Of a stretch of 64,000 nucleotides of DNA, positions 49,244 to 58,271 are shown piece by piece; the stretch's first letter is position 1; each line of letters begins with the position of its first letter. The notes beneath the pieces were generated by a model that was not told the origin of the DNA, made no database searches, and saw only the letters and a list, made by a program, of their open reading frames with translations. Position numbers and translations under genes: made by a program. This stretch comes from a virus. The DNA is taken from positions 1 to 64,000 of the IMG/VR virus record IMGVR_UViG_3300028581_002181; one strand, written 5' to 3'.

Positions 49244-49982
49244 TCTCAGTTTTTACAATATAGATAAGGTAGATATTCCATTTTCATATGATTGGAAAAA
49301 AATTTGTATCAGTATATCTGGAGGAGCTGACAGCGCACTGCTGGGGTATCTACTGGCAGATATTTTTCAAAAAAACAAATTAGATATTGAAATGCATGTG
49401 ATAAGTCACATAAGATGTTGGAAAACCAAACCTTGGCAGCGTGACAACAGCATGGCAGTGTACAAATGGCTGTGTGATAGATTTCCTAATATTACATTTA
49501 AAAGATATGAAAATTTCATTGCACCAGATCTAGAATATGCTCACACTGGTCCTAATCTCACTGATGAATACGGCAAGAAAGTTAGTGGTGATAACATAGA
49601 GATAAGAGCTTTTGCCGAATATGTGTGTGATCAAAATCAATGTGAAGCATATTACAATGGAGTTACTCGTAATCCTAGAAACATATCATTGGGCGGCATG
49701 CGTGAACGAGATATAGAGATTAATGAAGATAATAAACATTTACAGATTATGAGACACATGAACAAATGGGCATTGCATCCTTTAAGATTTGTAGAAAAAG
49801 ATTGGGTAGTACAACAGTATATGACACAAAACATACAGGATTTATTTGATATCACTAGAAGTTGTGAAGGAGAAATTCAAGGTATAAATCATACCAATTA
49901 CGTGAGTAATCAATATGTGCCAGAATGTGGTGAATGTTTTTGGTGTAAAGAAAGGAAGTGGGCCATTGAAAAAATTAAGTAA
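49236..49982 (+). CDS. QueC-like PP-loop ATPase
   Basis: 248 residues. SGGADS (28-33) is the PP-loop that binds ATP for adenylation. Near the end Cys210 and CGECFWC (Cys231, Cys234, Cys237) match the zinc site of QueC (7-cyano-7-deazaguanine synthase); N-sugar amidotransferase-type PP-loop enzymes of LPS pathways are an alternative. No other deazaguanine genes are seen nearby, so DNA modification is not supported here. The adenylation chemistry could make an amide, nitrile or thio group on a sugar or peptide. Overlaps the next gene by 17 bases. Confidence 0.6.
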   Translation: MSNLSFYNIDKVDIPFSYDWKKICISISGGADSALLGYLLADIFQKNKLDIEMHVISHIRCWKTKPWQRDNSMAVYKWLCDRFPNITFKRYENFIAPDLEYAHTGPNLTDEYGKKVSGDNIEIRAFAEYVCDQNQCEAYYNGVTRNPRNISLGGMRERDIEINEDNKHLQIMRHMNKWALHPLRFVEKDWVVQQYMTQNIQDLFDITRSCEGEIQGINHTNYVSNQYVPECGECFWCKERKWAIEKIK

Positions 49983-51228
49983 AACATTTTGTATGCACCC
50001 ATTCACAGGACTAGCTACCAGAGAAGATGGTGCAGTAACGGCTTGTTGTCGCAGTCAACCGGTAGGTTATGTGGGCGAACAGACTTTAGAAGAAATATGG
50101 AATAATGACGCAATGAAACGTATACGAAAACAGGTACTAAATGGTGAACGCCCCAAAGAATGTGATGCATGTTTTAGACTGGAAGATCAAGGTGTAGAAA
50201 GTCTCAGACAAAGACATATCAGAGGCAATATACCTGAAGCACGTGTGAATCTTTATCCAGATGCGATGGAAAAACTAAAAGATGATTTTTCTATGCCTTT
50301 TGAAATTCCTACTATAGAATTAAAATTAAACAACCTTTGTAATCTTAAATGTCGCATGTGTCATCCTATGGATAGTACCAGCTGGAATGATTGGAGTGTG
50401 GTAAAAGAATTTTATAAAAAAGAAGGTAACATTATGTATGATATTGTGGAAAAACACAATTTAGAAACTAAACCTTTCTTAGACAAGTTTCAAGATGATC
50501 CAAAATGGTGGGCTAGTTTAGAAAAATTATTGCCTTACTTTCGCAGGGTAGAGTTTGCTGGAGGAGAACCACTAATGGATCCACAACACTATAGAATACT
50601 GGACATGTTGGCACCATATGGCCATCAAATAGAAATCAAATATGCCACCAATCTTAGCATGTTAGGCAAAGGTGATAGAACTATTTGGCAATACTGGCCT
50701 AAATTTAAAAGTGTGGCGGTGAATGTCAGCATAGACGGCATTGATTCTAACTACGAATATATTAGAGGCAATGCATCTTGGTCGGAATTAATAAACAATA
50801 TAAAACAAATACAAACTATACCAAACATCAGTAGGATAGTGGGTGCAGTGACAGTACAAGTCAGTAATGTGCTGGTTTTGGATAAAATTATAGAATATTT
50901 TCTCGATGATATAGGCATTGTGTTTCACAGTCATAGAGTTGAATATCCTAAAGTCTTGTCAGTACAAGTGTTGCCTCGCAAATTAAAAGATACAGTAATA
51001 GATAGATTAAAAACAGTGAGCCATAAAATAAAAGATTTTAAAATGATCAAACAAAATCCTAAATTATTAGCATACACATTGGGTCAAATTCAAGACAATA
51101 TAAATTATATCAATGCTGTGGATCAAAGTAAACTTTGGCCAGATTGCGTAGAGTTCAATCGTAGATTAGACCAGACACGTAATCAATCTTTTGAAACAGT
51201 GACTCCAGAATTTAAAGATTATGTATAA
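49966..51228 (+). CDS. Radical SAM enzyme 3 with N-terminal twitch/SPASM-like domain
   Basis: 420 residues from TTG 49966, chosen because AAAGGAAG lies eight bases upstream and a conserved Cys (Cys9 in FCMHPF) would be lost with the ATG at 49993. The N-terminal 80 residues have Cys9, Cys27/28, Cys66 and Cys69, a pattern close to an auxiliary-cluster domain, placed before rather than after the catalytic core. The core has CNLKCRMC (Cys125, Cys129, Cys132) and AGGEP. A second member with the same order is on the minus strand (54110-55579). Overlaps its neighbours by 17 and 8 bases. Confidence 0.8.
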   Translation: MKKLSKTFCMHPFTGLATREDGAVTACCRSQPVGYVGEQTLEEIWNNDAMKRIRKQVLNGERPKECDACFRLEDQGVESLRQRHIRGNIPEARVNLYPDAMEKLKDDFSMPFEIPTIELKLNNLCNLKCRMCHPMDSTSWNDWSVVKEFYKKEGNIMYDIVEKHNLETKPFLDKFQDDPKWWASLEKLLPYFRRVEFAGGEPLMDPQHYRILDMLAPYGHQIEIKYATNLSMLGKGDRTIWQYWPKFKSVAVNVSIDGIDSNYEYIRGNASWSELINNIKQIQTIPNISRIVGAVTVQVSNVLVLDKIIEYFLDDIGIVFHSHRVEYPKVLSVQVLPRKLKDTVIDRLKTVSHKIKDFKMIKQNPKLLAYTLGQIQDNINYINAVDQSKLWPDCVEFNRRLDQTRNQSFETVTPEFKDYV

Positions 51229-52120
51229 AATAACCAGCAGTTGGCCTCATCAGGATCAAATCAAAGTGGAATGGAATCTTGGCAAGCGTTGCAATCTTGA
51301 TTGTACCTATTGTCCTGCAGAGATTCATGACAATCACAGCAAACATACTGATATAGCAATGCTCAAATCCACTGTGGATGTATTGTCGCAATTGGGTAAA
51401 ATACGCATCAGTCTCACAGGAGGGGAGCCTTGTGTGCATCCTCACATTGAAGAATTACTAGTTCATATGAAACAAATGAAAATAGGTTGGATCAATGTCA
51501 CCACCAATGGTACCAGAACTGTGGAATTCTATCAAAATATTTTGGAAAATTATATCAATCACATTGTGTTCAGTGTGCATTTCGAATCTGATTGGTGGAA
51601 GGTCATAAACACGATTATAAAGGTTTATAAGCAGTCCACCAACAAAAATGTTCTAGTACACATGATGATGCTGCCAGGACGTTTAAAAGACGTTAAAGAC
51701 GCTTGCAAGGCTCTTTTAGAACACAACATATCCTATGCATTAAGACCCATACGTTGGACCAAAACACATGATGATTTTGAAGACATGATACATTACAGTG
51801 AAGAAGAAAAAGAATTTTTGGCAGTAAGCAATCATACTCCACCAAAAAATATTTTGGTAGACGACACAGTGAGTTGCAACGTGAATGATTTGCTGATCAA
51901 TAAAACCAATCAATTTAAAGGATGGAGTTGCATGGCTGGAGTGGAAAGTCTCATGATCAATTGGGATGGTGCCGTGCATCGAGCCACCTGTAGAGTGGGT
52001 GGCAATTTGGGCAACATCTATCATGGTAAGTTTGAAATGCCCAAAGATCCCATTATCTGCACTAGAAATTGGTGTACCTGCGCAGCAGATATAGCAATAA
52101 CTAAAAATAAAAATTATTAA
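51221..52120 (+). CDS. Radical SAM enzyme 4
   Basis: 299 residues. CNLDCTYC (Cys24, Cys28, Cys31) and LTGGEP are intact. The C-terminus has Cys in WSCMAG, TCRVGG and ICTRNWCTC, resembling the short radical SAM genes on the opposite strand (WLCHVG..., CERKNCTC). It is the last plus-strand gene before a convergent block and overlaps the opposing gene by four bases at the stops. Confidence 0.8.
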   Translation: MYKITSSWPHQDQIKVEWNLGKRCNLDCTYCPAEIHDNHSKHTDIAMLKSTVDVLSQLGKIRISLTGGEPCVHPHIEELLVHMKQMKIGWINVTTNGTRTVEFYQNILENYINHIVFSVHFESDWWKVINTIIKVYKQSTNKNVLVHMMMLPGRLKDVKDACKALLEHNISYALRPIRWTKTHDDFEDMIHYSEEEKEFLAVSNHTPPKNILVDDTVSCNVNDLLINKTNQFKGWSCMAGVESLMINWDGAVHRATCRVGGNLGNIYHGKFEMPKDPIICTRNWCTCAADIAITKNKNY

Positions 52121-53106
52121 CTTAAAAGTTTTTTATTGCAATTAATTTCAGGCTGACAAGTACAATTTTTTCTTTCACATATTGTAGGTACAATATCTGG
52201 ATAAAATTTATCTGTAAAATCTTGATCTAATAGATTAAAATAATAATTTTTCATAAAAAGTCTATTGCCACAAGCTCCTTTAATACGTCCATCTTTGTCT
52301 ATTTGAATGGTATCTACACCCACGTGACACAACCATCCTTGAAAGTGATTTTGACCGTTTAAAGAAATATAGTTTTCTGAAACTTTTTTTTTGCTGTGAT
52401 TACTGAATAACACTGTGGGTGATCGATTAAATTTTTCAAATCTTCTTCTTTTTTTACTAAAAAAATACTGCATTAAAGAAGGTTCTCTTTTGTTACAGTG
52501 ACTGATATATTTTTTTTGTTCAGAATTGTATTCAACCGTGGCGTGATATATTTCTAACACGTTAATAGCCCATTTGTGATGACTATTTTTAAGTTGTTCT
52601 ACTATGTTCACACATTTATCCCAAACATGTGGATCCATCAGCACATTGGCATCCACAACTACTTTTTTACTGTGCAAAAGATCTGCCACAGCAATGATAT
52701 GTGGCACATCCACTCTTTCGTGATGACAGCTCAGCATCACAATGTCATTGTAATGACCATATTCTTCCCACCATCTCAGTGTGCGTGATCCATTGGTGCT
52801 GATGCTGATCAAACAGTTGAATTTTTCTTTAAAGTATTTGGTGAATTCTCCAAAATCTTTCCATATAGTGGGTTCTCCTCCTATGATATGCAGATAGAAA
52901 TCATTTTTGCCAATATTTTTTCTGTAATGTTCAATGAGATGAGAAAGATTTTTTTTAATCAATTCAAGATCGGGCCAACCATGTGTGCCTTCGTTGGATC
53001 CGGGAAAACAATACCAGCACTTGTAGTTGCATCTGTTGCTGAGAAATAATTCAATCCTCAAACTATCTTTGTGCTGATTACTGTGTATGGCTACTATATT
53101 TTCCAT
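52117..53106 (-). CDS. Radical SAM enzyme 5
   Basis: 329 residues. CNYKCWYC (Cys26, Cys30, Cys33), then IIGGEPTIWKDFGEFTKYF (about 94-112). The C-terminus has WLCHVG, GACGNR and ICERKNCTC. Closely paralogous to the next gene (FPDANTGTH/FPGSNEGTH after the cluster motif). Last gene of a three-gene minus-strand radical SAM operon; overlaps the upstream gene by 13 bases. Confidence 0.8.
   Translation of the reverse strand: MENIVAIHSNQHKDSLRIELFLSNRCNYKCWYCFPGSNEGTHGWPDLELIKKNLSHLIEHYRKNIGKNDFYLHIIGGEPTIWKDFGEFTKYFKEKFNCLISISTNGSRTLRWWEEYGHYNDIVMLSCHHERVDVPHIIAVADLLHSKKVVVDANVLMDPHVWDKCVNIVEQLKNSHHKWAINVLEIYHATVEYNSEQKKYISHCNKREPSLMQYFFSKKRRRFEKFNRSPTVLFSNHSKKKVSENYISLNGQNHFQGWLCHVGVDTIQIDKDGRIKGACGNRLFMKNYYFNLLDQDFTDKFYPDIVPTICERKNCTCQPEINCNKKLLS
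52119..52134. terminator. Weak hairpin at the converging stops
   Basis: AACTTAAAAGTT (52119-52130) followed on the plus strand by T6. It is short and A/T only, and lies exactly where the two converging radical SAM operons end. Confidence 0.35.
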
Positions 53107-54113
53107 TTTGTGATCTGTGTTTCAGGCATGCAAAAACAAGCAGCAAAAGGACAAGTTACTGGTTTAATTTCTGGATCAAATGTGTCGATAAAATTTGTTT
53201 TTAAAATATTATGATAATAATTCAAACCATATAATTTTGCATTGCAGGCACCTTTAAGATCACCGTTCCAATCCACATATATGCTTTCTAACCCTATATT
53301 GCATTTCCAATCTTTAAATTCATTCCATCCTTCATTGATATAGGTACCAGGTCTAGCATATTTTGTAGAGCCTTCTGACATGGTGTATTTGCTTTCATAC
53401 AGTCTTATTTCGTCTTTGAGCAATTTTCGATTTTTCCAAAACCACCATAGACTAGGCCATCTCTTCAAATCTTTTTTTAAATATTGTAATTGTTTGTTGT
53501 CATATCGTTTGACTCCAGGAGCAATTTTGTTACTGATGTGATGTGGTTCAATTACCTCTGCCACCATGATAAACCAAGGATACTTACTGTGTTTTTTCAT
53601 TTTAGCAATGGCCTCTATACCTTGTGACCAGCGATCAGGATCCATAAGCACTTTGACTGTGACTTTGGATCCAGCTGCATACAATATATCTGACACTTCA
53701 ATCATGTGATCAACATCACCTTGTGCTAAATGCAAGGTAAGATGTGCATTATCTATCTCATTGGCATGTTCTTTCCACCATCTCACTGTGCGTGACCCGT
53801 TGGATATAAGGCTAATATAGGCATTATGTTTTTTTTTTATTTCGGCCATAAAAGTTCCTAAATCTTTCCACAATGTTGGTTCTCCACCTGCAATAAAAAA
53901 TTGAAATTTACTTTTGTTAAGTTTAACTTTATAAAAATTTAATAAATGATCCCAGTTCTTTATGACCAAATCTAAATCTTCAGGAGATCTATGCGTGCCT
54001 GTGTTGGCATCAGGAAAACAATAACGACACTGAAAATTGCAGACATTATTAGGATTCCAACGCACATTTAAAATATGTTTCTTTTGAGTGGAATCTATTC
54101 TTACAGGTTTCAT
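53094..54113 (-). CDS. Radical SAM enzyme 6
   Basis: 339 residues with CNFQCRYC (Cys25, Cys29, Cys32), AGGEPT and the ending GACNAKLYGLNYYHN...CPFAACFCMPE. Sister of the preceding entry. Extra Cys pairs at the C-terminus suggest an auxiliary metal site. Middle gene of the minus-strand operon; overlaps its neighbours by 13 and 4 bases. Confidence 0.8.
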   Translation of the reverse strand: MKPVRIDSTQKKHILNVRWNPNNVCNFQCRYCFPDANTGTHRSPEDLDLVIKNWDHLLNFYKVKLNKSKFQFFIAGGEPTLWKDLGTFMAEIKKKHNAYISLISNGSRTVRWWKEHANEIDNAHLTLHLAQGDVDHMIEVSDILYAAGSKVTVKVLMDPDRWSQGIEAIAKMKKHSKYPWFIMVAEVIEPHHISNKIAPGVKRYDNKQLQYLKKDLKRWPSLWWFWKNRKLLKDEIRLYESKYTMSEGSTKYARPGTYINEGWNEFKDWKCNIGLESIYVDWNGDLKGACNAKLYGLNYYHNILKTNFIDTFDPEIKPVTCPFAACFCMPETQITKWKI

Positions 54114-55579
54114 TTGATCAAGTGAGAAATTTCAGGAAAGGTCAATTGAAAATCAGTTTTTCTATGTTGATCCATCTTTTCTATATATTGTTTAAAATCC
54201 GGCAGTAAATTGGTGTGATCTGTAGCATCCATCCAGTCCAGTATGCCTTCCCAACGTTTCCAACCATATGGATTTTTTTCCCAAAACTCCGAGTCCTGAG
54301 TATAATGATTCCATAACCATTCTTTTAATTCAGCAAACAGTTGTCGTACATGAGCTTTGTCTTCTTTAGGTAACACACGTATGGATAACCATGTGGGTAT
54401 CCACAAAAGATGCACCCCTACTAGACCACCTCCAGTAATTTGTCCTGCAGCGTTCGTGTCAAAATTTAATTTTTTAAATCCACAGCTGATTTTCCATTTG
54501 ATAAAATCTGGCACATGTTTAATGTTTAATATCTGCACAGCCAATGCAATGTTAGTCTGTATTTTTTCACTGGTGCGTTCAAGACGCCATAGATTTTTTT
54601 CTACCTGAGATGAATCGGTAGGAAAGCGTATGTAATGCAAACGATCACCTATGGCATCCATGCTTATGCCCACCTTAACTTTTTTAAATTGCTCCCAAAT
54701 TTCTATTATTTCTTCATTGATCAATGTGCCATTGGTGTTGTAACGTAAACCTATCTTGTGAGCATGTCCTCTTTTAATAATTTCTTGTAGGAAAGCCTTG
54801 TGTTCTTTTATTAATAATGGTTCACCGCCTGCAAAATATAATTGTTTTATGTGGGGTATTTGTTCATAGATCTGCTCCCAAAAAGCAGGATTTTCATGCC
54901 AGCGGTTATCAAAATCATCCTGCTGCCAACTCATTTGTTTTTTTATTAATTCGCTAGTGAACAGAGGATATACTGTTTTGTGATCATTTACCCATTGACT
55001 GGAATCATGAGGCGAACACATGATGCATTTTAAGTTGCAGGTGTGACCTAATCTCAAATCAAGATATTGTAATTTATGCGGCACTGTTCCATCTTCTTGG
55101 GTTTCTCTTATGAGTTCTTTGATGTCTGTTTGCTCCTGCAGATACCAAGTGCCTGTTTCCCAAACTCGTTTACTAACTATACCTTTGTCTTCTTCATCAA
55201 AACATTTTGTGCAGCTGGCAGGTATTTGTCCAGACAACATTAATTTTCTTACAGATTTCATGTAGTCGTTGTTGAATGCTGCCGTGGGCAAATCTTTGCC
55301 AAAGTTTGCAGGCTCACCATCTTCTTTTTTGACCAGTCCTACTTTGTAGTCTCCACTGTCTGCTCCGCTAGCGTTAGCCACACAACATATTCTCATGTCA
55401 CCATTGGGTCTAGTGGCTAGGTGTATCCATGGCAAAATACAAAAACTAGCACTGCCAGATATCTGTTTAATTTTTTCTTTCCACTCTAAAAGTTGTGAAT
55501 TTTTTTGGTCTTTATGGGTCGGCAGCAATTTTTCCGCAGCAACTTCATCGACAGATTCTGATTGTTCTATATAAGACAT
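54110..55579 (-). CDS. Radical SAM enzyme 7 with N-terminal twitch/SPASM-like domain
   Basis: 489 residues. N-terminal FCILPWIHLATRPNGDMRIC (Cys47, Cys65), Cys66 and CTKC (Cys123, Cys126) mirror those of radical SAM 3. The core has CNLKCIMC (Cys181, Cys185, Cys188) and AGGEP. A 40-residue acidic/Lys tail precedes the domain. First gene of the minus-strand operon. About 60 bases separate it from the divergent gene at 55641; TATACT lies in this gap on the minus strand without a clear -35. Confidence 0.8.
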   Translation of the reverse strand: MSYIEQSESVDEVAAEKLLPTHKDQKNSQLLEWKEKIKQISGSASFCILPWIHLATRPNGDMRICCVANASGADSGDYKVGLVKKEDGEPANFGKDLPTAAFNNDYMKSVRKLMLSGQIPASCTKCFDEEDKGIVSKRVWETGTWYLQEQTDIKELIRETQEDGTVPHKLQYLDLRLGHTCNLKCIMCSPHDSSQWVNDHKTVYPLFTSELIKKQMSWQQDDFDNRWHENPAFWEQIYEQIPHIKQLYFAGGEPLLIKEHKAFLQEIIKRGHAHKIGLRYNTNGTLINEEIIEIWEQFKKVKVGISMDAIGDRLHYIRFPTDSSQVEKNLWRLERTSEKIQTNIALAVQILNIKHVPDFIKWKISCGFKKLNFDTNAAGQITGGGLVGVHLLWIPTWLSIRVLPKEDKAHVRQLFAELKEWLWNHYTQDSEFWEKNPYGWKRWEGILDWMDATDHTNLLPDFKQYIEKMDQHRKTDFQLTFPEISHLIK

Positions 55580-55627
55580 GTTATCAAAGTATATTTACCT
55601 TAATTAAATGCCCACATAATATTTTGC

Positions 55628-55635
55628 GATAAATA
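55628..55635 (+). promoter_or_regulatory. Late promoter box, five bases from ATG
   Basis: GATAAATA ends exactly five bases before the ATG at 55641; no Shine-Dalgarno sequence fits between them. It is the start of a new plus-strand operon. Confidence 0.55.
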
Positions 55636-55640
55636 TCAAT

Positions 55641-56339
55641 ATGCTCCAAAAATTAGATGTAATACTATCAGCTCAAGATATTTTGAAAAATTTACCAAAA
55701 TTCAACACTGAACACAAAGACGAAGAAGTATTCATGTGTAAGACTTGGATGAATGATCCAACAGGAGATTTCTTCTATGACCCTTGGAAGTTAAAATCAG
55801 AGTGGCAAACCAAAGAACTAGTGCAACTTTTTAATACTTTAGGACCAGTGGGTGAAGCAAGAATAATTGTAATGAAACCAGGATTCACTTATCTTGCACA
55901 TTCCGATATTGATGACAGATATCATGTGACATTGCAGGGAGAACACAGCTATTTGATTGATTTGGTGAACACAAAAATGTATCCTACTTTGACCGATAAT
56001 TGTTGTTATCTTATGGATACTGCACACATACACACTGCTGTGAATTTTGGATATCTAGATAGAATTCAATTGGTAATAAGAAAATTACTTGAACGTGGTC
56101 AAATTAGAAATCGTGCTCATGTAAAAATTAAAGCAGAAAATCCTCCATACAACAGTAGATATCTTTTTGATAATTCTTTTTCAGTATGGCTCAACAAAGC
56201 AAATAAGAAAAAAATACTTGATAACTTTGTGACAATTTCACAAGAAGAAGTTTCATTGGATTTAGAAAGAGAATACTTGGAAGAATTAAAAAATATTTCA
56301 AATCATTGCGGATTTGCAGTGCAAATTACACATGATTAA
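55641..56339 (+). CDS. Fe(II)/2-oxoglutarate oxygenase-like protein 2 (Asp/Asn hydroxylase-like)
   Basis: 232 residues. YLAHSDIDDRYHVTLQG (84-100) has HxD (His87, Asp89), and DTAHIHTAVN (126-135) gives the distal His, with Arg141 for 2-oxoglutarate. The last 60 residues are helical. Same general family as the 46355 gene but only distantly alike. Its target is unknown. The start directly follows a late promoter. Confidence 0.7.
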   Translation: MLQKLDVILSAQDILKNLPKFNTEHKDEEVFMCKTWMNDPTGDFFYDPWKLKSEWQTKELVQLFNTLGPVGEARIIVMKPGFTYLAHSDIDDRYHVTLQGEHSYLIDLVNTKMYPTLTDNCCYLMDTAHIHTAVNFGYLDRIQLVIRKLLERGQIRNRAHVKIKAENPPYNSRYLFDNSFSVWLNKANKKKILDNFVTISQEEVSLDLEREYLEELKNISNHCGFAVQITHD

Positions 56340-56377
56340 CAATTAAACTGATCAAGTACATTCAAATACACATTTAG

Positions 56378-57559
56378 ATGAATATTTCAAAAAAAATATT
56401 ACCAAACATAGGAGTAATAGGTGTTGGTCGCATTGGTCTTTGTTATGCATTACTTTTAGACCAAACTGGATATCAAGTGTATGCTTACGATATCAACACA
56501 GCTCATATAGAAAATTTAAAACAAGGTGTGGTGGATATTAACGAGCCAGATGTTTATAATTTGCTTGAAAATAATCACATAGTTTTTACCAACAATGCTC
56601 AAAAAATATTTCAAAATTGTGAAATAATTTATATTATGGTGCCTACTCCAAGTAACGCTGATGGAAGTTATGATATTTCTAAAGTTCAAAGTATTATCAA
56701 ACAAATATGTGAATGTAATTTAGATATAAAAGAAAAAATAATAGTTGTGGGCAGCACAGTAAATCCTGGAGATTGTAAAATATTAGAAAAACAATTGCAA
56801 GCATATCATGCGGGTTTGTTGTACAATCCAGTATTCACAGCTCAAGGTTCTATAATAAAAGACCTACAACAAGCAGAGATGGTATTAATAGGTGGAGAAT
56901 CTAATAAGGTTATAAAAAAATATCAACAGATTTATTTTGACATACAAACCATAAAACCAAACATACATGTATTGAGTTTGACCGCAGCAGAGATAGCAAA
57001 AATAGCTGTAAATTGTTACTTAACTACTAAAATATCTTTTGCAAATATTTTAGGAGAAATTTTAATCATGTCTAAACTGGATAATGAAGTTGATCTCACA
57101 TTAGATATGATAGGTTCAGATACAAGAATAGGAAAAAAATTTTTTAAATATGGACTAGGATATGGGGGACCATGTCTACCTAGAGATAATAGAGCACTGT
57201 CTCATTATGCGTCTAAAGTTGGAATAAAATTTGCTTTGGGTGATACTGTTGATCAATTTAACCAACAACATACCTTATTCTTAGCAGATTTTTTTGCAAA
57301 AAAAAATGTAGAAAATTTGCCATTTTATTTTAAAACCGTATCTTACAAATCAAACGTTACGGATATTGAACAAAGCCAATTATATTTGCTGTGTTGTAAA
57401 TTGTTAGAAAAAGGATTTATGGTATATATTGAGCCTATTCCTGCTTTACCCAACGAAATTCAAACATCATTGCAACAAAAATTTCAAGATTTAATTGCAT
57501 TTGTTACTATTACTGACCTACACAGCAGTAATAAAAAAATATTTGAAATTTTTATTTGA
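56378..57559 (+). CDS. UDP-glucose/GDP-mannose dehydrogenase family protein
   Basis: This family oxidises nucleotide-sugar C6 alcohols to acids. 393 residues: GVIGVGRIG (12-20) Rossmann motif, MVPTPSN (87-93), STVNPGD (126-132), NCYLTTKISFANI (Lys218), and GYGGPCLPRDNRAL with catalytic Cys266. The motif normally reading PEF-xxEG is PVFTAQG here (151-157), so the usual Glu is missing; activity or substrate may be changed. Length is slightly below the usual 430. It pairs with the epimerase at 12.5 kb as a nucleotide-sugar supply. Confidence 0.8.
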   Translation: MNISKKILPNIGVIGVGRIGLCYALLLDQTGYQVYAYDINTAHIENLKQGVVDINEPDVYNLLENNHIVFTNNAQKIFQNCEIIYIMVPTPSNADGSYDISKVQSIIKQICECNLDIKEKIIVVGSTVNPGDCKILEKQLQAYHAGLLYNPVFTAQGSIIKDLQQAEMVLIGGESNKVIKKYQQIYFDIQTIKPNIHVLSLTAAEIAKIAVNCYLTTKISFANILGEILIMSKLDNEVDLTLDMIGSDTRIGKKFFKYGLGYGGPCLPRDNRALSHYASKVGIKFALGDTVDQFNQQHTLFLADFFAKKNVENLPFYFKTVSYKSNVTDIEQSQLYLLCCKLLEKGFMVYIEPIPALPNEIQTSLQQKFQDLIAFVTITDLHSSNKKIFEIFI

Positions 57560-57635
57560 TTATCATAAACCTGTGGTAATCTATAATAGCCTACATGGAC
57601 CAATGGTACAAATAAGTATTGAATAAACATTAATT

Positions 57636-58271
57636 ATGATAGAATACTGGAATAACTTTTACAAGCACGAACTAGGCACATTAGCCATTGCTAATTTGGT
57701 ATACGAGCCTTTGATCAGTCCTAACAAAAACATATTCAAAATGAATTTTAATAAAAATGAATATTTTGTCAATTCCAATATGACTGATGATCTTAGACAA
57801 AATTGGTTTTCAAGGGAAATTAATTATATGGAAAAATTAAAAAATAAACCATATGCTCCTGAAATTTTAAACATTGATCACAGAAATAGAACCATTGAAT
57901 TTAAATGGTATGATCGCAGTGTGAGTAAACTTATACACACTGGTGAAATATCCACAGTGCCCAACTGGCAACAACAGATCAAAGACATCGTTGCTGATTT
58001 AATGTCAGAAAACATACGCAAATCTAATCTTTATCCTCACACTTTTTATTTGGATCATCATAATCATATTCGCATTATGGATTTGTATGGTTGCAGCAGC
58101 ACTGAAGATAGATATGTGTCCAAAGAATTGTTGACTTCAATACTTTTTGATTCTACTCATCCTAGATTTGCTCAAAGTCTTACAGGAGCAATGTATGATA
58201 CTTTTAAACTGTATGAATTAACTATAAAAATGAATTATGGTGAATGGCCGGGAGATTTTTTAAATGCTTGA
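57636..58271 (+). CDS. Kinase-like protein 1 (degenerate)
   Basis: 211 residues. The arrangement, a strand-rich start, EFKWYD hinge-like segment (about 90), then NLYPHTFYLDHHNHIRIMDL (about 130-150), recalls the catalytic loop and metal-binding strand of small kinases (H-x-x-N...D), but the residues are not canonical. A paralogue with the same layout is at 61313-61999. AATAAACA lies six bases before the ATG. It could phosphorylate a sugar or be inactive. It overlaps the next gene by eight bases. Confidence 0.4.
   Translation: MIEYWNNFYKHELGTLAIANLVYEPLISPNKNIFKMNFNKNEYFVNSNMTDDLRQNWFSREINYMEKLKNKPYAPEILNIDHRNRTIEFKWYDRSVSKLIHTGEISTVPNWQQQIKDIVADLMSENIRKSNLYPHTFYLDHHNHIRIMDLYGCSSTEDRYVSKELLTSILFDSTHPRFAQSLTGAMYDTFKLYELTIKMNYGEWPGDFLNA

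Noticed and set aside
49236-49982. QueC as sign of deazaguanine DNA modification
   Set aside because: No queD, queE, folE or transglycosylase gene in the window; the neighbouring radical SAM genes do not have QueE-type cluster motifs.
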